The position numbers and the translations under genes are program-made. 64,000 bases of DNA from Halogranum rubrum (lineage in GTDB: Archaea > Halobacteriota > Halobacteria > Halobacteriales > Haloferacaceae): positions 62,001 to 126,000 of the forward strand of contig NZ_FOTC01000007.1 in NCBI RefSeq assembly GCF_900114455.1, written 5' to 3'. How positions within the stretch are numbered: the stretch's first letter is position 1; the number at the start of each line of letters is the position of its first letter. Positions 7,904-15,880 of the stretch are shown here, piece after piece. The notes under the pieces are model-generated. The model did not search any database. It saw only the letters and a list, made by a program, of their open reading frames with translations, and was not told the origin of the DNA.

Positions 7904-8778
7904 TCGTCGTCACCTCCGTCTTCGTCGCCCTCGTCGGCGCGTGCACGAATCGTCTCGATGCGCTCGCGCAAGTCGTCGTGGAGTTCCTGCTTGAACTCGT
8001 CGCCGTAGTGGTCGACTCGGGCGGCGAGCGTCAGTTTCCCGGCGAAGGCGCGAGCGGCGGAGCCACGGTCCTCGGAGCGAGTGCCGCGGACGTACTCGTG
8101 GGTGAAGATGACGCCGTGTTTCGGCGACGTCGCTCGACCGGCGAGGTGAGCGAACAGGGCGTCTTCGGCACCGAGAACTTGGACGGTGCCGCTCGGTTTC
8201 TTCGCCAGCGCGTCGAGACCACCCGCCAGCGACATGAGGCGGGCGGCGAGCACCGGCCCGGCCATCTCCGCGAGGTTCGGCGCGACGTCGGGGGCGCGTC
8301 GTTCGATGAACTCCCGGAGGTCGTCGGCCTCGTCTGCGAGGTCGGCGACGCGCCCGGCGAAGGAGACGACGGGCTGTTCTGCTGGTGTCTCCGCCTCTCT
8401 TCCGGCCAACTCGCGGGCGTAGCCCACGCCGGACCCGGCGTCGTCGAACAGCGTCCCGGCCCACTCGGCGAGTCGCTCGGCGAGTTCGTTGGCGGTGCGT
8501 TCGGCGTCGTCCATCGCTCTCACGGCGTGGACGAGTTGTTTGTCGTCGGCGCGTTCGCGCTCGGCGGCGGCCGTGCGAGCGGCGGCGAGCGTCGCGGCGC
8601 GGAGTTTCTGATAGTACTCCTCTTCGGTGGCGGCGAACCCGCTCTCGACGGCCTGCGCTGGCCAGTCGGCCGGAGCGTCGGCGCGCCCCTCGCGGATGTG
8701 CGCCACCGCCTCGTCCGTGTCGTCGGGCCCGTCGGATTCGTCGGAGGTGACCCCGGCGAACCACGCGTCGGTTGTCAT
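7900..8778 (-). CDS. NOP5/NOP56-58 family box C/D sRNP scaffold
   Basis: Core scaffold that bridges fibrillarin and L7Ae on box C/D guide RNAs. The Nop domain is clear from LGAEDALFAHL and PKHGVIFTHEYVRG (about residues 200-232), and the coiled-coil segment rich in Ala, Glu and Arg precedes it. The protein is 292 residues, shorter than in methanogens because the N-terminal fibrillarin-binding domain is reduced, as is common in haloarchaea, and its C-terminus is acidic. It is the first gene of the NOP5-flpA operon. Confidence 0.93.
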   Translation of the reverse strand: MTTDAWFAGVTSDESDGPDDTDEAVAHIREGRADAPADWPAQAVESGFAATEEEYYQKLRAATLAAARTAAAERERADDKQLVHAVRAMDDAERTANELAERLAEWAGTLFDDAGSGVGYARELAGREAETPAEQPVVSFAGRVADLADEADDLREFIERRAPDVAPNLAEMAGPVLAARLMSLAGGLDALAKKPSGTVQVLGAEDALFAHLAGRATSPKHGVIFTHEYVRGTRSEDRGSAARAFAGKLTLAARVDHYGDEFKQELHDDLRERIETIRARADEGDEDGGDDE

Positions 8779-8969
8779 GCGTAGGGCTTTCCCGCCCCCC
8801 GGATTAAACGTGCCTCGTTCGACTCCTCACGGGTACGGCATATCCGGTAACCGAAGCGACAGGTGCGCCGGCGCGAACCGCAAGGACATGCGGGGCGTTC
8901 ACAAGGGTATTAATTCCGTTGAACTCACTAAGGAGGAGGCTTATCCCGCCCGAGACCGGACGACGAGTG

Positions 8970-9296
8970 ATGACTCACTATGGGTCACAGTCCCCGCAGA
9001 CGACCCTCGCCCCAGACCGGAAAGGGGTCTTGTTCTGTCCGTCGTGTGAACACACCAGCCCGTTCGACGGCGATTGGCGGGTTCGCGAGACGTGCGGTGG
9101 ACTCACCTACCGTTGTCCTGTCTGCCACGAACTGGTTCAGCGGCGGCCCGTGTTCGACTCGACGCCGAGACCCACACCTGCGACGGCACAGGCGACACCG
9201 TTCGGCCCGTCGCCGAAGGCCGTCCAGAACTGGGCACGCGTCTGGTCCTCGTGGACGACGGCGTGGGTCCAGTTCGTCAGACAGAGCCAGCGCTGA
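8970..9296 (+). CDS. small zinc-ribbon protein, function unknown
   Basis: A 108-residue haloarchaeal protein. The pair CPSC and CPVC (about residues 24-27 and 49-52) forms a treble-clef or ribbon-type zinc site. The rest is low-complexity Pro/Thr linker followed by a Trp-rich tail (QNWARVWSSWTTAWVQF) that may be amphipathic. ATG 8970 was chosen over the in-frame ATG at 8919: a TATA-like GGCTTATCC lies about 29 nt upstream, which predicts a leaderless transcript starting here. It sits between NOP5 (divergent) and trpB. Confidence 0.65.
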   Translation: MTHYGSQSPQTTLAPDRKGVLFCPSCEHTSPFDGDWRVRETCGGLTYRCPVCHELVQRRPVFDSTPRPTPATAQATPFGPSPKAVQNWARVWSSWTTAWVQFVRQSQR

Positions 9297-9378
9297 GAAC
9301 AGGCCACGACACCACGAGAGTGGAGCGAACGCTGTCACCACCGCAACACATTTGTGAGCGAACGAAAGCAGTTGTGCT

Positions 9379-10605
9379 ATGAGTGACCACGAACCAAGCG
9401 ACCGTTCCGGTAATGCAGTCGAGTCCAGCAAGTCCGACGAATCCGACGATTCCGGCGACTTCGGCGGCTTCGGCGGCCGATACGTTCCCGAGGTGATGGA
9501 AGAACCGCTCGACCAGTTGACCGAGGCGTTCGAGACAATCGTCCAGACGCCGGAGTTCCACGCCGAGTTCCGCGAGATTCTCGAACAGTACGCCGGACGG
9601 CCGACACCGCTCTACTACGCCGCGAACCTCTCGGAAGAGTACGGCGCGGACATCTTTCTCAAGCGCGAGGACCTGTTGCACGGCGGCGCACACAAGATGA
9701 ACAACGCCGTCGGGCAAGCCCTGCTGGCGAAGAAAGCCGGGAAAGAGCGCCTCATCGCCGAAACTGGCGCGGGCCAACACGGGACGGCGACGGCGATGGT
9801 CGGCGCGCTGTTCGACCTCGACACCGAGATTTACATGGGGAAGAAAGATGCGAACCGCCAGCGGATGAACGTCTTTCGGATGCGGCTGATGGGCGCGGAG
9901 GTCAACGAGGTCACCCGCGGTGGGAAGGGCCTCGCGGACGCCGTCGACGCCGCCCTCGAAGACTTCGCCCACAACGTCGAAGACACCCACTACCTCGTCG
10001 GGTCCGCCGTCGGCCCGGACCCGTTCCCGTGGATGGTCCGAGAGTTCCAATCCGTCATCGGCGAGGAAGCCAGAAAGCAGATTCGAGAGCAGACTGGCTC
10101 GCTCCCGGACGCCGCCGTCGCCTGCGTCGGCGGCGGGTCGAACGCCATCGGCCTCTTCCACGCCTTCCGCGACGACGATGTCGCCTTCTACGGCGGCGAA
10201 GGTGGCGGCGAGGGCGCAGACTCCAAGCGCCACGCCGCTCCCCTCACCAAAGGACGAGACGACGTCATCCACGGGATGCGTACGAGGGTCATCGACGACG
10301 ACGTAGAGGTCCACTCCGTCTCCGCCGGACTCGACTACCCCGGCGTCGGCCCGGAGCACGCGATGTTTCGCGCTATCGGCCGGTGTGAGTACCGCGGCAT
10401 CACCGACGACGAGGCGCTGGAAGCGTTCCGGACGCTCAGCGAGACAGAGGGCATCATCCCCGCCCTGGAGTCGAGCCACGGGCTCGCGCTGGCGAAGCAG
10501 TTGGCCGAAGAGGGCGAACACGAGACTATCGTGGTGAACCTCTCCGGTCGTGGCGACAAAGACATGGAGCAGGCCGCAGAGCTGTTTTTCCTCCAGTCGG
10601 AGTGA
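9379..10605 (+). CDS. trpB: tryptophan synthase beta chain
   Basis: PLP enzyme that joins indole and serine to tryptophan. The PLP-lysine motif GGAHKMNNAVGQALLAKK lies near residues 109-126, the Glu motif ETGAGQHG at 137-144, the phosphate-binding GGGSN near 251 and the C-terminal GRGDKD near 391. This is the TrpB1 type, close to the bacterial enzyme, with a 35-residue acidic N-terminal extension. Unusually, no trpA or trpC is adjacent in this window, so it stands alone. It is followed by a remarkable hairpin array (10641-10790). Confidence 0.95.
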   Translation: MSDHEPSDRSGNAVESSKSDESDDSGDFGGFGGRYVPEVMEEPLDQLTEAFETIVQTPEFHAEFREILEQYAGRPTPLYYAANLSEEYGADIFLKREDLLHGGAHKMNNAVGQALLAKKAGKERLIAETGAGQHGTATAMVGALFDLDTEIYMGKKDANRQRMNVFRMRLMGAEVNEVTRGGKGLADAVDAALEDFAHNVEDTHYLVGSAVGPDPFPWMVREFQSVIGEEARKQIREQTGSLPDAAVACVGGGSNAIGLFHAFRDDDVAFYGGEGGGEGADSKRHAAPLTKGRDDVIHGMRTRVIDDDVEVHSVSAGLDYPGVGPEHAMFRAIGRCEYRGITDDEALEAFRTLSETEGIIPALESSHGLALAKQLAEEGEHETIVVNLSGRGDKDMEQAAELFFLQSE

Positions 10606-10640
10606 GAAGACGAAACGGCGCGCGGCTTTCCAGCCTACGT

Positions 10641-10790
10641 GTCTCCGCGAGGGAATCGAGCGGAGACCAGCAAGAGCCTCTGGCTCTTGCGTCGCCGGAA
10701 GCCGCCTGTGCGAGGGAGGTGCTGGCTCTCGTGCCAGCACCGAGAGTCCCGCGAGCACCGCGAACGGGACGACGGAAGACGAACTCTTCC
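10641..10790. other. array of five consecutive perfect hairpins
   Basis: Five perfect inverted repeats follow one another after trpB: 10641-10648/10660-10667 (8 bp), 10670-10678/10682-10690 (9 bp, 3-nt loop), 10718-10726/10733-10741 (9 bp, 6-nt loop), 10746-10751/10765-10770 (6 bp) and 10774-10779/10785-10790 (6 bp, 5-nt loop). No gene with credible composition is present in 10606-10904. It could be a structured 3'UTR, an independent RNA or a miniature mobile element. Confidence 0.6.
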
Positions 10791-10904
10791 GGAATGGGGG
10801 AGGACTGAGGCTGTCGCGGGCGGGGCTTTCGAAGTGCTCTCAGTTCTATCTCTTCTCGAAACCCAGACGAGCATTATTGCGTTTTCACCACGAACAGTCA
10901 ACTG

Positions 10905-11399
10905 ATGAACAGAGCCGACAACGAAGCGTCGCTCCTCTTCGAAGGCCCCGACAGGAAGTGGGGGGTTGCCAGATTCTACAAAGATGCCACCTCCGAGACG
11001 AGGGTCGGAATCGACGAACTCGGCTGGAACGACGGATTCTGGCAGTTCCCGTCTCGGGCACTCTCGCAGGGGGACCGTATGGTAGCATCGGAGGCAGAGA
11101 CAGTCACTGTGCCAGACCACCGAGTCTACCACGCCTCCTCTACCCGGACAGCACCCGAGTTCACCGTTCCCGAAGAGCAACCGCTCGACATCAGCATCAC
11201 CTACGAACGGTTCGAAGGAGAGACAACCCTCAGTAACGACGAACTGTGGCTCGTAGAACCGCTGGAATACGACTCAGAGCGAGATTACTGGACGGTGGTT
11301 GCGGTCTACGCACTCCATCGTGACGACGGGGACCCGCTCGTATCGACGATTCAAATCCCCAACCACCGCGTCTACCACGTCGACGGTCACGAGTTCTGA
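10905..11399 (+). CDS. hypothetical protein with internal repeat
   Basis: A 164-residue soluble protein of unknown family. It has no signal peptide, membrane segment or metal motif. It carries a duplicated feature: VPDHRVYHASS near residue 69 and IPNHRVYHVDGHEF at the C-terminus, which suggests two related beta-rich halves. The start ATG 10905 is preceded by GCATTATTGCG, a plausible TATA region about 30 nt upstream. It is the last plus-strand gene before the convergent paa operon. No function is proposed. Confidence 0.6.
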   Translation: MNRADNEASLLFEGPDRKWGVARFYKDATSETRVGIDELGWNDGFWQFPSRALSQGDRMVASEAETVTVPDHRVYHASSTRTAPEFTVPEEQPLDISITYERFEGETTLSNDELWLVEPLEYDSERDYWTVVAVYALHRDDGDPLVSTIQIPNHRVYHVDGHEF

Positions 11400-11420
11400 C
11401 GGTTCTCGGCCGACGACGAC

Positions 11421-11591
11421 CTACCCAAACTTCTCGAACGGCTGTTCACAGCCGTTACAGTAGTGCATCGACCGGCAGAGACCCGGTCCTTTCGGGTGTT
11501 CCCGCACCGTCTCCGTCGAGCCACAGTAGGGACACTCCGCACCCTCCGTCTCGCCGCTGGTCGAAATCGACGGGTCGAACGAGCGTCTCAT
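11421..11591 (-). CDS. 56-aa zinc-ribbon microprotein of the phenylacetyl-CoA epoxidase operon
   Basis: Small protein with two CxxC-like pairs, CPYCGS at residues 20-25 and CNGC at 45-48, ending EQPFEKFG. It matches the C-terminal zinc-ribbon half of bacterial PaaD (pattern CPxCGS... YCxxCxxPFxxF). Bacterial PaaD is one protein of about 165 residues with an MIP18/DUF59 domain followed by this ribbon. Here the ribbon is a separate gene that starts 2 nt after the stop of the DUF59 gene and ends the paa operon. It probably helps assemble or insert iron into the PaaAC di-iron oxygenase. Confidence 0.85.
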   Translation of the reverse strand: MRRSFDPSISTSGETEGAECPYCGSTETVREHPKGPGLCRSMHYCNGCEQPFEKFG

Positions 11592-11593
11592 AG

Positions 11594-12010
11594 TTACACA
11601 CTCAGGCCGAACTCACGCAAATGTTCTTTGCCCTGTTCAGTGACCATGTTGACGTTCCACGGCGGGTTGTAGCGGAGGTTCACCTCGGCGTCGTCGATAC
11701 CCGAGGCGGTCATCGCCGCACACCGGACGTCGTTGAGAATCATGTCCCGCGCGGGGCACCCGGTGTAGGTCAGCGTCATCTCGACGATAGCCTTCGACCC
11801 GTCCACCTCGACGTTGTAGATGAGCCCCAAGTCGACGACGCTGACGGGCATCTCCGGGTCCTGTACCTCGTACAGCGCCTCCCAAATCTCGGCTTCGACG
11901 CCCGTCGCGCCCTCGCCGGTCTTCGGGAACTCCTCAGGAGCCTCACCCGGCGTGTAATCGGTGTAGGCGCAGGCGTCGGAACCGAGCGGCGCACCGGAGT
12001 CCATGCTCAT
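11594..12010 (-). CDS. paaD: PaaD-like DUF59/MIP18 assembly protein
   Basis: A 138-residue MIP18-family protein (VQDPEMPVSVVDLGLIYNV at about 49-67, with the conserved Cys in YTGCPARD near 83). In bacteria PaaD is needed for activity of the ring-1,2-phenylacetyl-CoA epoxidase, probably through metal-cluster assembly. The C-terminal zinc ribbon of bacterial PaaD is not part of this protein but encoded by the next gene. It overlaps the paaC stop by 4 bp. An alternative start is the ATG two codons downstream. Confidence 0.92.
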   Translation of the reverse strand: MSMDSGAPLGSDACAYTDYTPGEAPEEFPKTGEGATGVEAEIWEALYEVQDPEMPVSVVDLGLIYNVEVDGSKAIVEMTLTYTGCPARDMILNDVRCAAMTASGIDDAEVNLRYNPPWNVNMVTEQGKEHLREFGLSV

Positions 12011-12819
12011 CCCTCACCCCGGAGCCGAATCGGCTCTTCGAGTTCGAGTTCGTTGTAGGTGTGCGTGAAGTCCTCGTAGAGGTCGAACCACGCGTCGGTG
12101 TGGCTGGCGTCGCGGCCGGTCTCCTCGGGTAACGCCACCTCGTCCGGTTCGGGCACCGTCAGGTCGAGCGATTCGAGGAACGGCACGACGATTTCGAGCC
12201 ACTCCTCGCGAAGGTCGTCGAGGTTCTCGGTTCGCAGACCGAGTTCGACGATGGCGTCCTCGTTCGGCCCGGCGGCGAACAGCGTCAGCGCGTACGGGAA
12301 CAAGCGGTCGACGGCGGCCTGGACCTTCTCGTGGTGTTCACCACCCGTGAGCCGTTCGAGCCAACTCTGGGCGTGCTCGCGGTGGTAGCGCTCTTCGGCG
12401 AGCACCTTCGCAACGCGGTCGGCGATAGGTGGGTACGACGAGTCGACGAGCGCCTCCATCCGGAGATTCTCGGCGGTGTCGTAGAGGTAGCTCCGGAGGA
12501 TGGCGTCCGCCCAATCGCCCTCCTCGAAGGGCTGTTCGACGAGCGTCGAGTGCGTCCACGTCGCCGGGTCGCGCTCCCAGATACACTCCTGCTCGCTGTA
12601 ACCCATGTCCTGCAACAGGTCGTACCAGAGGCGTGCATGGCCGAACTCGTCCTGTGCGATGTTCGAGAGTGCGAGGTCGGATTCGAGCGTCGGCGCGAAT
12701 ATCTGCCACTCGATGTAGCGCTCGGCGGCGACGTACTCGTCGTCGGCCATCCGAAAGAGCAGTTCCTCGACTGCGTCCCGTTCGTCGGGGGTCAGGGAGT
12801 GGGGGCCGTCGAGGCTCAC
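12007..12819 (-). CDS. paaC: 1,2-phenylacetyl-CoA epoxidase subunit C
   Basis: Structural, ferritin-fold subunit that pairs with PaaA in the multicomponent oxygenase converting phenylacetyl-CoA to the ring 1,2-epoxide. The long helices carry ALSNIAQDEFGHARLWYDLL (about 51-70) and EERYHREHAQSWLERL (about 141-156), the degenerate di-iron helices of PaaC. Length is 270 residues (E. coli PaaC about 248). It overlaps paaB and paaD by 4 bp each, so translation is coupled through the operon. Confidence 0.93.
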   Translation of the reverse strand: MSLDGPHSLTPDERDAVEELLFRMADDEYVAAERYIEWQIFAPTLESDLALSNIAQDEFGHARLWYDLLQDMGYSEQECIWERDPATWTHSTLVEQPFEEGDWADAILRSYLYDTAENLRMEALVDSSYPPIADRVAKVLAEERYHREHAQSWLERLTGGEHHEKVQAAVDRLFPYALTLFAAGPNEDAIVELGLRTENLDDLREEWLEIVVPFLESLDLTVPEPDEVALPEETGRDASHTDAWFDLYEDFTHTYNELELEEPIRLRGEG

Positions 12820-13157
12820 GAGTCAGCCTCCTCTTTCTTGGCCGCTTCGCGTTTCTTCGCGGCGGCGCGCTGTTCGGCTTCGGACTCGACGACTTCCTGG
12901 ATGCCGCTGGCGTCGACGCGGTTGTACGTCATCGCCCAGCGGTACGCTTTGTCGGTCGTGCCGCCGAACGAGGTGTCTTCGTCGTCGACTTCGGAAATCT
13001 CGTCCTGCGGAGCGACCCAGATACTGTGCGTCTGCATCCGCCGACCGTGTTGAATCTGCGCGAACAGTTTGGCCATCTCGCGGTCCGGTGCGTGGACGTT
13101 CCCCACGTGTCGGTGGTAGCCGCCCGGTTTCTCTTGTCTGAAGACTTCCCAAATCAT
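12816..13157 (-). CDS. paaB: 1,2-phenylacetyl-CoA epoxidase subunit B
   Basis: Small subunit that links PaaAC heterodimers in the epoxidase. The opening IWEVFRQEKPGGYHRHVGNVHA and the central QSIWV-like QTHSIWVAP are characteristic of PaaB. The 113-residue length includes a haloarchaeal Lys/Glu/Ala-rich tail. It lies 9 bp after paaA and overlaps paaC by 4 bp. Confidence 0.93.
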   Translation of the reverse strand: MIWEVFRQEKPGGYHRHVGNVHAPDREMAKLFAQIQHGRRMQTHSIWVAPQDEISEVDDEDTSFGGTTDKAYRWAMTYNRVDASGIQEVVESEAEQRAAAKKREAAKKEEADS

Positions 13158-13166
13158 GGTTCTAAG

Positions 13167-14111
13167 TTAGTCGGCCGCCTGTGGGGCGGTTCCCGAGTGT
13201 GCGGTCTCGTAGCTGTCCATCTGTTCGCGGACCCACTCGACCGCCTCCTGGCGGTCGGCGCGGGAACCAATCTGCTCGTAGCTGCCGTCGTAGTCGTTCT
13301 TCGCGATGGTCCAGAACTGGTCCCAGTCGAGGTCCTCCTCGACGACTTCGTAGCGGCCCTCGTCCTCGTGATAGATAATCTCCGGCGTGTCCGGAATCTC
13401 CAGGCCGTAGCGTTCGGCCTTCGGGATGTACGTGTTGAGGAACGCCTGTCGGAGTTCGTCGTTGCTCTTGGTCTTGAGGCCGACTTCGGCCGCGAACCCG
13501 TGGTGGGTACTCTGGGAGTTGACGGGGCCGAAGAACTGGATGACGCGGGGCCACCACTCTTCGAACGCTTCCTGCGTGCGCTCTTGGTTGGCCTTCGAGG
13601 ACGTCATCAGTTCGCGGAGCATGTCCTCGCCGTGTTTGACGTGGAACCCCTCCTCGAAACAGACCTTGTCCATCGCGTGCGCGTAGGGTTCCCACGACGT
13701 GCTCTTCAGCGTCGCCTGCCGCCGCATGGCCGCGCCGTCGACGAAGAAACCGATCATCGGCACTTCGTACCACGTCTTCATTGGGTAGTGGAAGCAGTTG
13801 AGGAACTTCCCCTTCCCCTCGGCCAACTCGTCGAGCATCTCGTCGCGGGTCTTCACGCCCAGCGATTCGGCGGCGCGGTAGAGCAACTGCGCGTGGCCGA
13901 TTTCGTCCTGCACCTTCGCGGAGAACGCGAGCTTTCGGTCCAAACTCGGCGCTTGCCGAATGAACGGCTTTTCGAGGTAGCCACCCATCACCTCGGAGTT
14001 CGCGTGGAACTGGATCATCCGCGTCGCCGCCTCGCGGTACTCCTGTGGCATGTCGTCTTTGGGGCTGAACTGGCGCGGGCCAGCACGCTCCTTGACGGTG
14101 TCGAGGTCCAT
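13167..14111 (-). CDS. paaA: 1,2-phenylacetyl-CoA epoxidase catalytic subunit A
   Basis: Di-iron catalytic subunit. The iron-ligand helices are visible: Glu in NSEVMGGYLEKPF (about 40), the EIGHAQ motif (about 70), and EEGFHVKHGEDML (about 152-164) with its Glu and His. Length is 314 residues, close to bacterial PaaA. It is the first gene of paaA-paaB-paaC-paaD-zinc ribbon on the minus strand. No PaaE reductase is in the cluster, so electrons must come from another ferredoxin or flavoprotein. A Bat-type regulator is divergent with a 94-bp shared promoter region. Confidence 0.95.
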   Translation of the reverse strand: MDLDTVKERAGPRQFSPKDDMPQEYREAATRMIQFHANSEVMGGYLEKPFIRQAPSLDRKLAFSAKVQDEIGHAQLLYRAAESLGVKTRDEMLDELAEGKGKFLNCFHYPMKTWYEVPMIGFFVDGAAMRRQATLKSTSWEPYAHAMDKVCFEEGFHVKHGEDMLRELMTSSKANQERTQEAFEEWWPRVIQFFGPVNSQSTHHGFAAEVGLKTKSNDELRQAFLNTYIPKAERYGLEIPDTPEIIYHEDEGRYEVVEEDLDWDQFWTIAKNDYDGSYEQIGSRADRQEAVEWVREQMDSYETAHSGTAPQAAD

Positions 14112-14205
14112 GTACGATAATTATAAATCCGACCACATACGAATTGGCCCGTCTATAGACTGGATTTATATATTCTGACAGCCTCCAGACGCTCGTGAGT
14201 GACCG
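14112..14205. promoter_or_regulatory. divergent paaA / Bat regulator promoter region
   Basis: AT-rich 94-bp spacer. On the minus strand TTTATAATTA lies close before the paaA ATG and a second box ATATATAAATC lies further out. On the plus strand TTTATATA (about 14165-14172) lies 34 nt before the regulator ATG. The two sets of boxes share the GGATTTATA sequence in opposite orientation, so one bound protein could affect both genes. Confidence 0.6.
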
Positions 14206-14853
14206 ATGATAGACGAGTGTCTCGTCGTGGAGTTCCGCGTCACCGGCGACGACTGCCCGCTCGCGGAGGCGTCGGCGGCGGCCGGGTTGACCATCGAGTG
14301 CCAACCACCACAACTTCGTGACGACGGGAACGCGCTCCTGCGGTTCGGTGCGCCCGCGAGCGACGAACTCGCGTCGGTGCTCGATTCGGATAATCGGATT
14401 CGCTACCTCCATCGCTCATCCGGGAGCGAGCGAACCGCCCGCGACGAGTATCGATGTCTCTCGAAACAGCCCTGTGTCGTCCACGAGTTGACCGACGCCG
14501 GGTTCATGGCCGAGTCGCTCACGTACCGCAACGGCGAGGAGCGATACACCGGTGCCGTCGTCGGCAACGACGTCCTCCGCGGCGTCCTCGAAGCCGCAGG
14601 TGCGACAGTCGGCGTCACCCTCGAACGGGTCTACCCACTGGGTCCAGAGGGAGAGACGTCGACGACGGGTCGGTGGGACGTCACACCGGCGCAGGAAGAC
14701 GCGATTCGGACGGCGCTCTCGATGGGCTACTTCTCGGTGCCGCGAGAGGCGACGGCGAGCGAGGTTGCCAGCGAGTTAGGAATCAGCAAGTCGGCGTTTC
14801 TGGAACGGTTGCGACGCGGACAGTCGGGTCTCATGACGCAAGTGTTCGGCTAA
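14206..14853 (+). CDS. Bat-type HTH_10 transcriptional regulator
   Basis: A 215-residue haloarchaeal regulator. The C-terminal HTH_10 domain (about 160-212) begins WDVTPAQEDAIRTALSMGYF and carries the recognition helix ASELGISKSAFLERLRR, the usual Bat/DmsR signature. The N-terminal sensor-like region (1-150) is a beta-rich domain without PAS or GAF hallmarks. Being divergent from paaA with a 94-bp gap, it is the best candidate for controlling the phenylacetate operon. Whether it activates or represses is unknown. Confidence 0.88.
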   Translation: MIDECLVVEFRVTGDDCPLAEASAAAGLTIECQPPQLRDDGNALLRFGAPASDELASVLDSDNRIRYLHRSSGSERTARDEYRCLSKQPCVVHELTDAGFMAESLTYRNGEERYTGAVVGNDVLRGVLEAAGATVGVTLERVYPLGPEGETSTTGRWDVTPAQEDAIRTALSMGYFSVPREATASEVASELGISKSAFLERLRRGQSGLMTQVFG

Positions 14854-14902
14854 CGACGAGTGTGAGTTTACAACAGAAGTGTCGCTTCGGCGGTAAGTGG
14901 TC

Positions 14903-14937
14903 CGCTGACGCGTGGCGGCGCGTCAGCGTTCGCCACG
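14903..14937. other. two mutually exclusive hairpins after the Bat regulator
   Basis: A perfect 10-bp stem (14903-14912 with 14919-14928, 6-nt loop) overlaps a second perfect 7-bp stem (14911-14917 with 14931-14937), so only one can form. It lies 50 bp after the regulator stop and about 180 bp before the PaaG-like gene. It may be a 3' end or stability structure; a switch is possible but not supported further. Confidence 0.5.
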
Positions 14938-15115
14938 AAACCACACGGGTCACGTCTTGCCTGAGACGGAACTCGCCGCTTCGTCCGGCGAACTGGATGT
15001 CGACGAGCAACTCAGTTGAGACCCGGGTGAAAGAAAACGGTTTCCTTTCTCTAGATTTCGTCTGACATCTGACCGACAGGGGCGACTTTACAACCACCCC
15101 CGACGATGCCCTTGC

Positions 15116-15877
15116 ATGCGCATCTCTGACGAGGACGGCGTTCGACAGGTGACGTTCGACCGACCGGAAGCGATGAACGCGATGACGACGGACATCGCCG
15201 CGGACCTCGCCGACGCCTTCGAATCGCTCGACGCCGACGAACACGACGCCTGTATCGTCACGGGAGAGGGGAAAGCGTTCTCCGCCGGCGGCGACATCCA
15301 GATGATGGCTGACCGCGACTGGAACGCCCAAGAGTCCTACGAGGTGATGACGACGACGTTCGGCCGCGTCGCCGAGGCAGCCATCGAGTCACCGGTACCC
15401 ATCGTCGCGAAGGTCAACGGCGACGCCGTCGGCGCCGGGATGGCCGTCGTGCTCGTCTCGGACTTCGCCATCACCGTCGACTCCGCGCGCTTCGGCGCGG
15501 GGTTCGTCAAAGTCGGCCTCGTGCCCGACACCGGGGGTACGTTCCTCATGCCGCAACTCTTGGGTCTCCGGACGGCGAAAGACCTCGCCATCACGGGGCG
15601 TCTTGTCGACGCCGCGGAGGCGGCCGAGATGGGAATCGTGAACCGAACGGTGAGCGCCGAAGAACTCGACGGCGCCGTCGCCGAACTCGTCGAGACGCTG
15701 AAGAAGCGACCGACTCAGACCATCGGTCTCATCAAAGAGGGCATCCACGGCAACGCCGGACGCGGGTGGGAAGACGCCCTCGACCGCGAAGCGATGCTGC
15801 AGGCGCGTGCCTACGACACACCCGAACACGAGGAGGGCGTGAGCGCCTTCTTGGAGAAACGTGAGCCGGAGTTCTGA
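15116..15877 (+). CDS. PaaG-like enoyl-CoA hydratase/isomerase
   Basis: Crotonase-fold enzyme of 253 residues. The oxyanion-hole segments are AFSAGGDI (about 54-61) and VNGDAVGAGM (about 101-110). The catalytic residue position reads GLVPDTGGTF (about 136-145), an Asp where typical hydratases have a neutral residue. This Asp is the catalytic acid of PaaG, which isomerises the phenylacetyl-CoA epoxide to the oxepin. With the paa operon next door, PaaG is the likely role. A TATA-like CTTTACAAC about 27 nt before the ATG points to a leaderless mRNA. Confidence 0.85.
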   Translation: MRISDEDGVRQVTFDRPEAMNAMTTDIAADLADAFESLDADEHDACIVTGEGKAFSAGGDIQMMADRDWNAQESYEVMTTTFGRVAEAAIESPVPIVAKVNGDAVGAGMAVVLVSDFAITVDSARFGAGFVKVGLVPDTGGTFLMPQLLGLRTAKDLAITGRLVDAAEAAEMGIVNRTVSAEELDGAVAELVETLKKRPTQTIGLIKEGIHGNAGRGWEDALDREAMLQARAYDTPEHEEGVSAFLEKREPEF

Positions 15878-15880
15878 GAG

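Noticed and set aside
9277-10758. 493-residue frame antisense to trpB
   Set aside because: A long antisense frame caused by codon bias; trpB motifs fix the true strand.
13162-14412. 416-residue frame overlapping paaA on the same strand, and a 563-residue frame antisense to paaA-paaC
   Set aside because: Out-of-frame shadows with Arg-rich composition; the paaA, paaB and paaC motifs lie in other frames.
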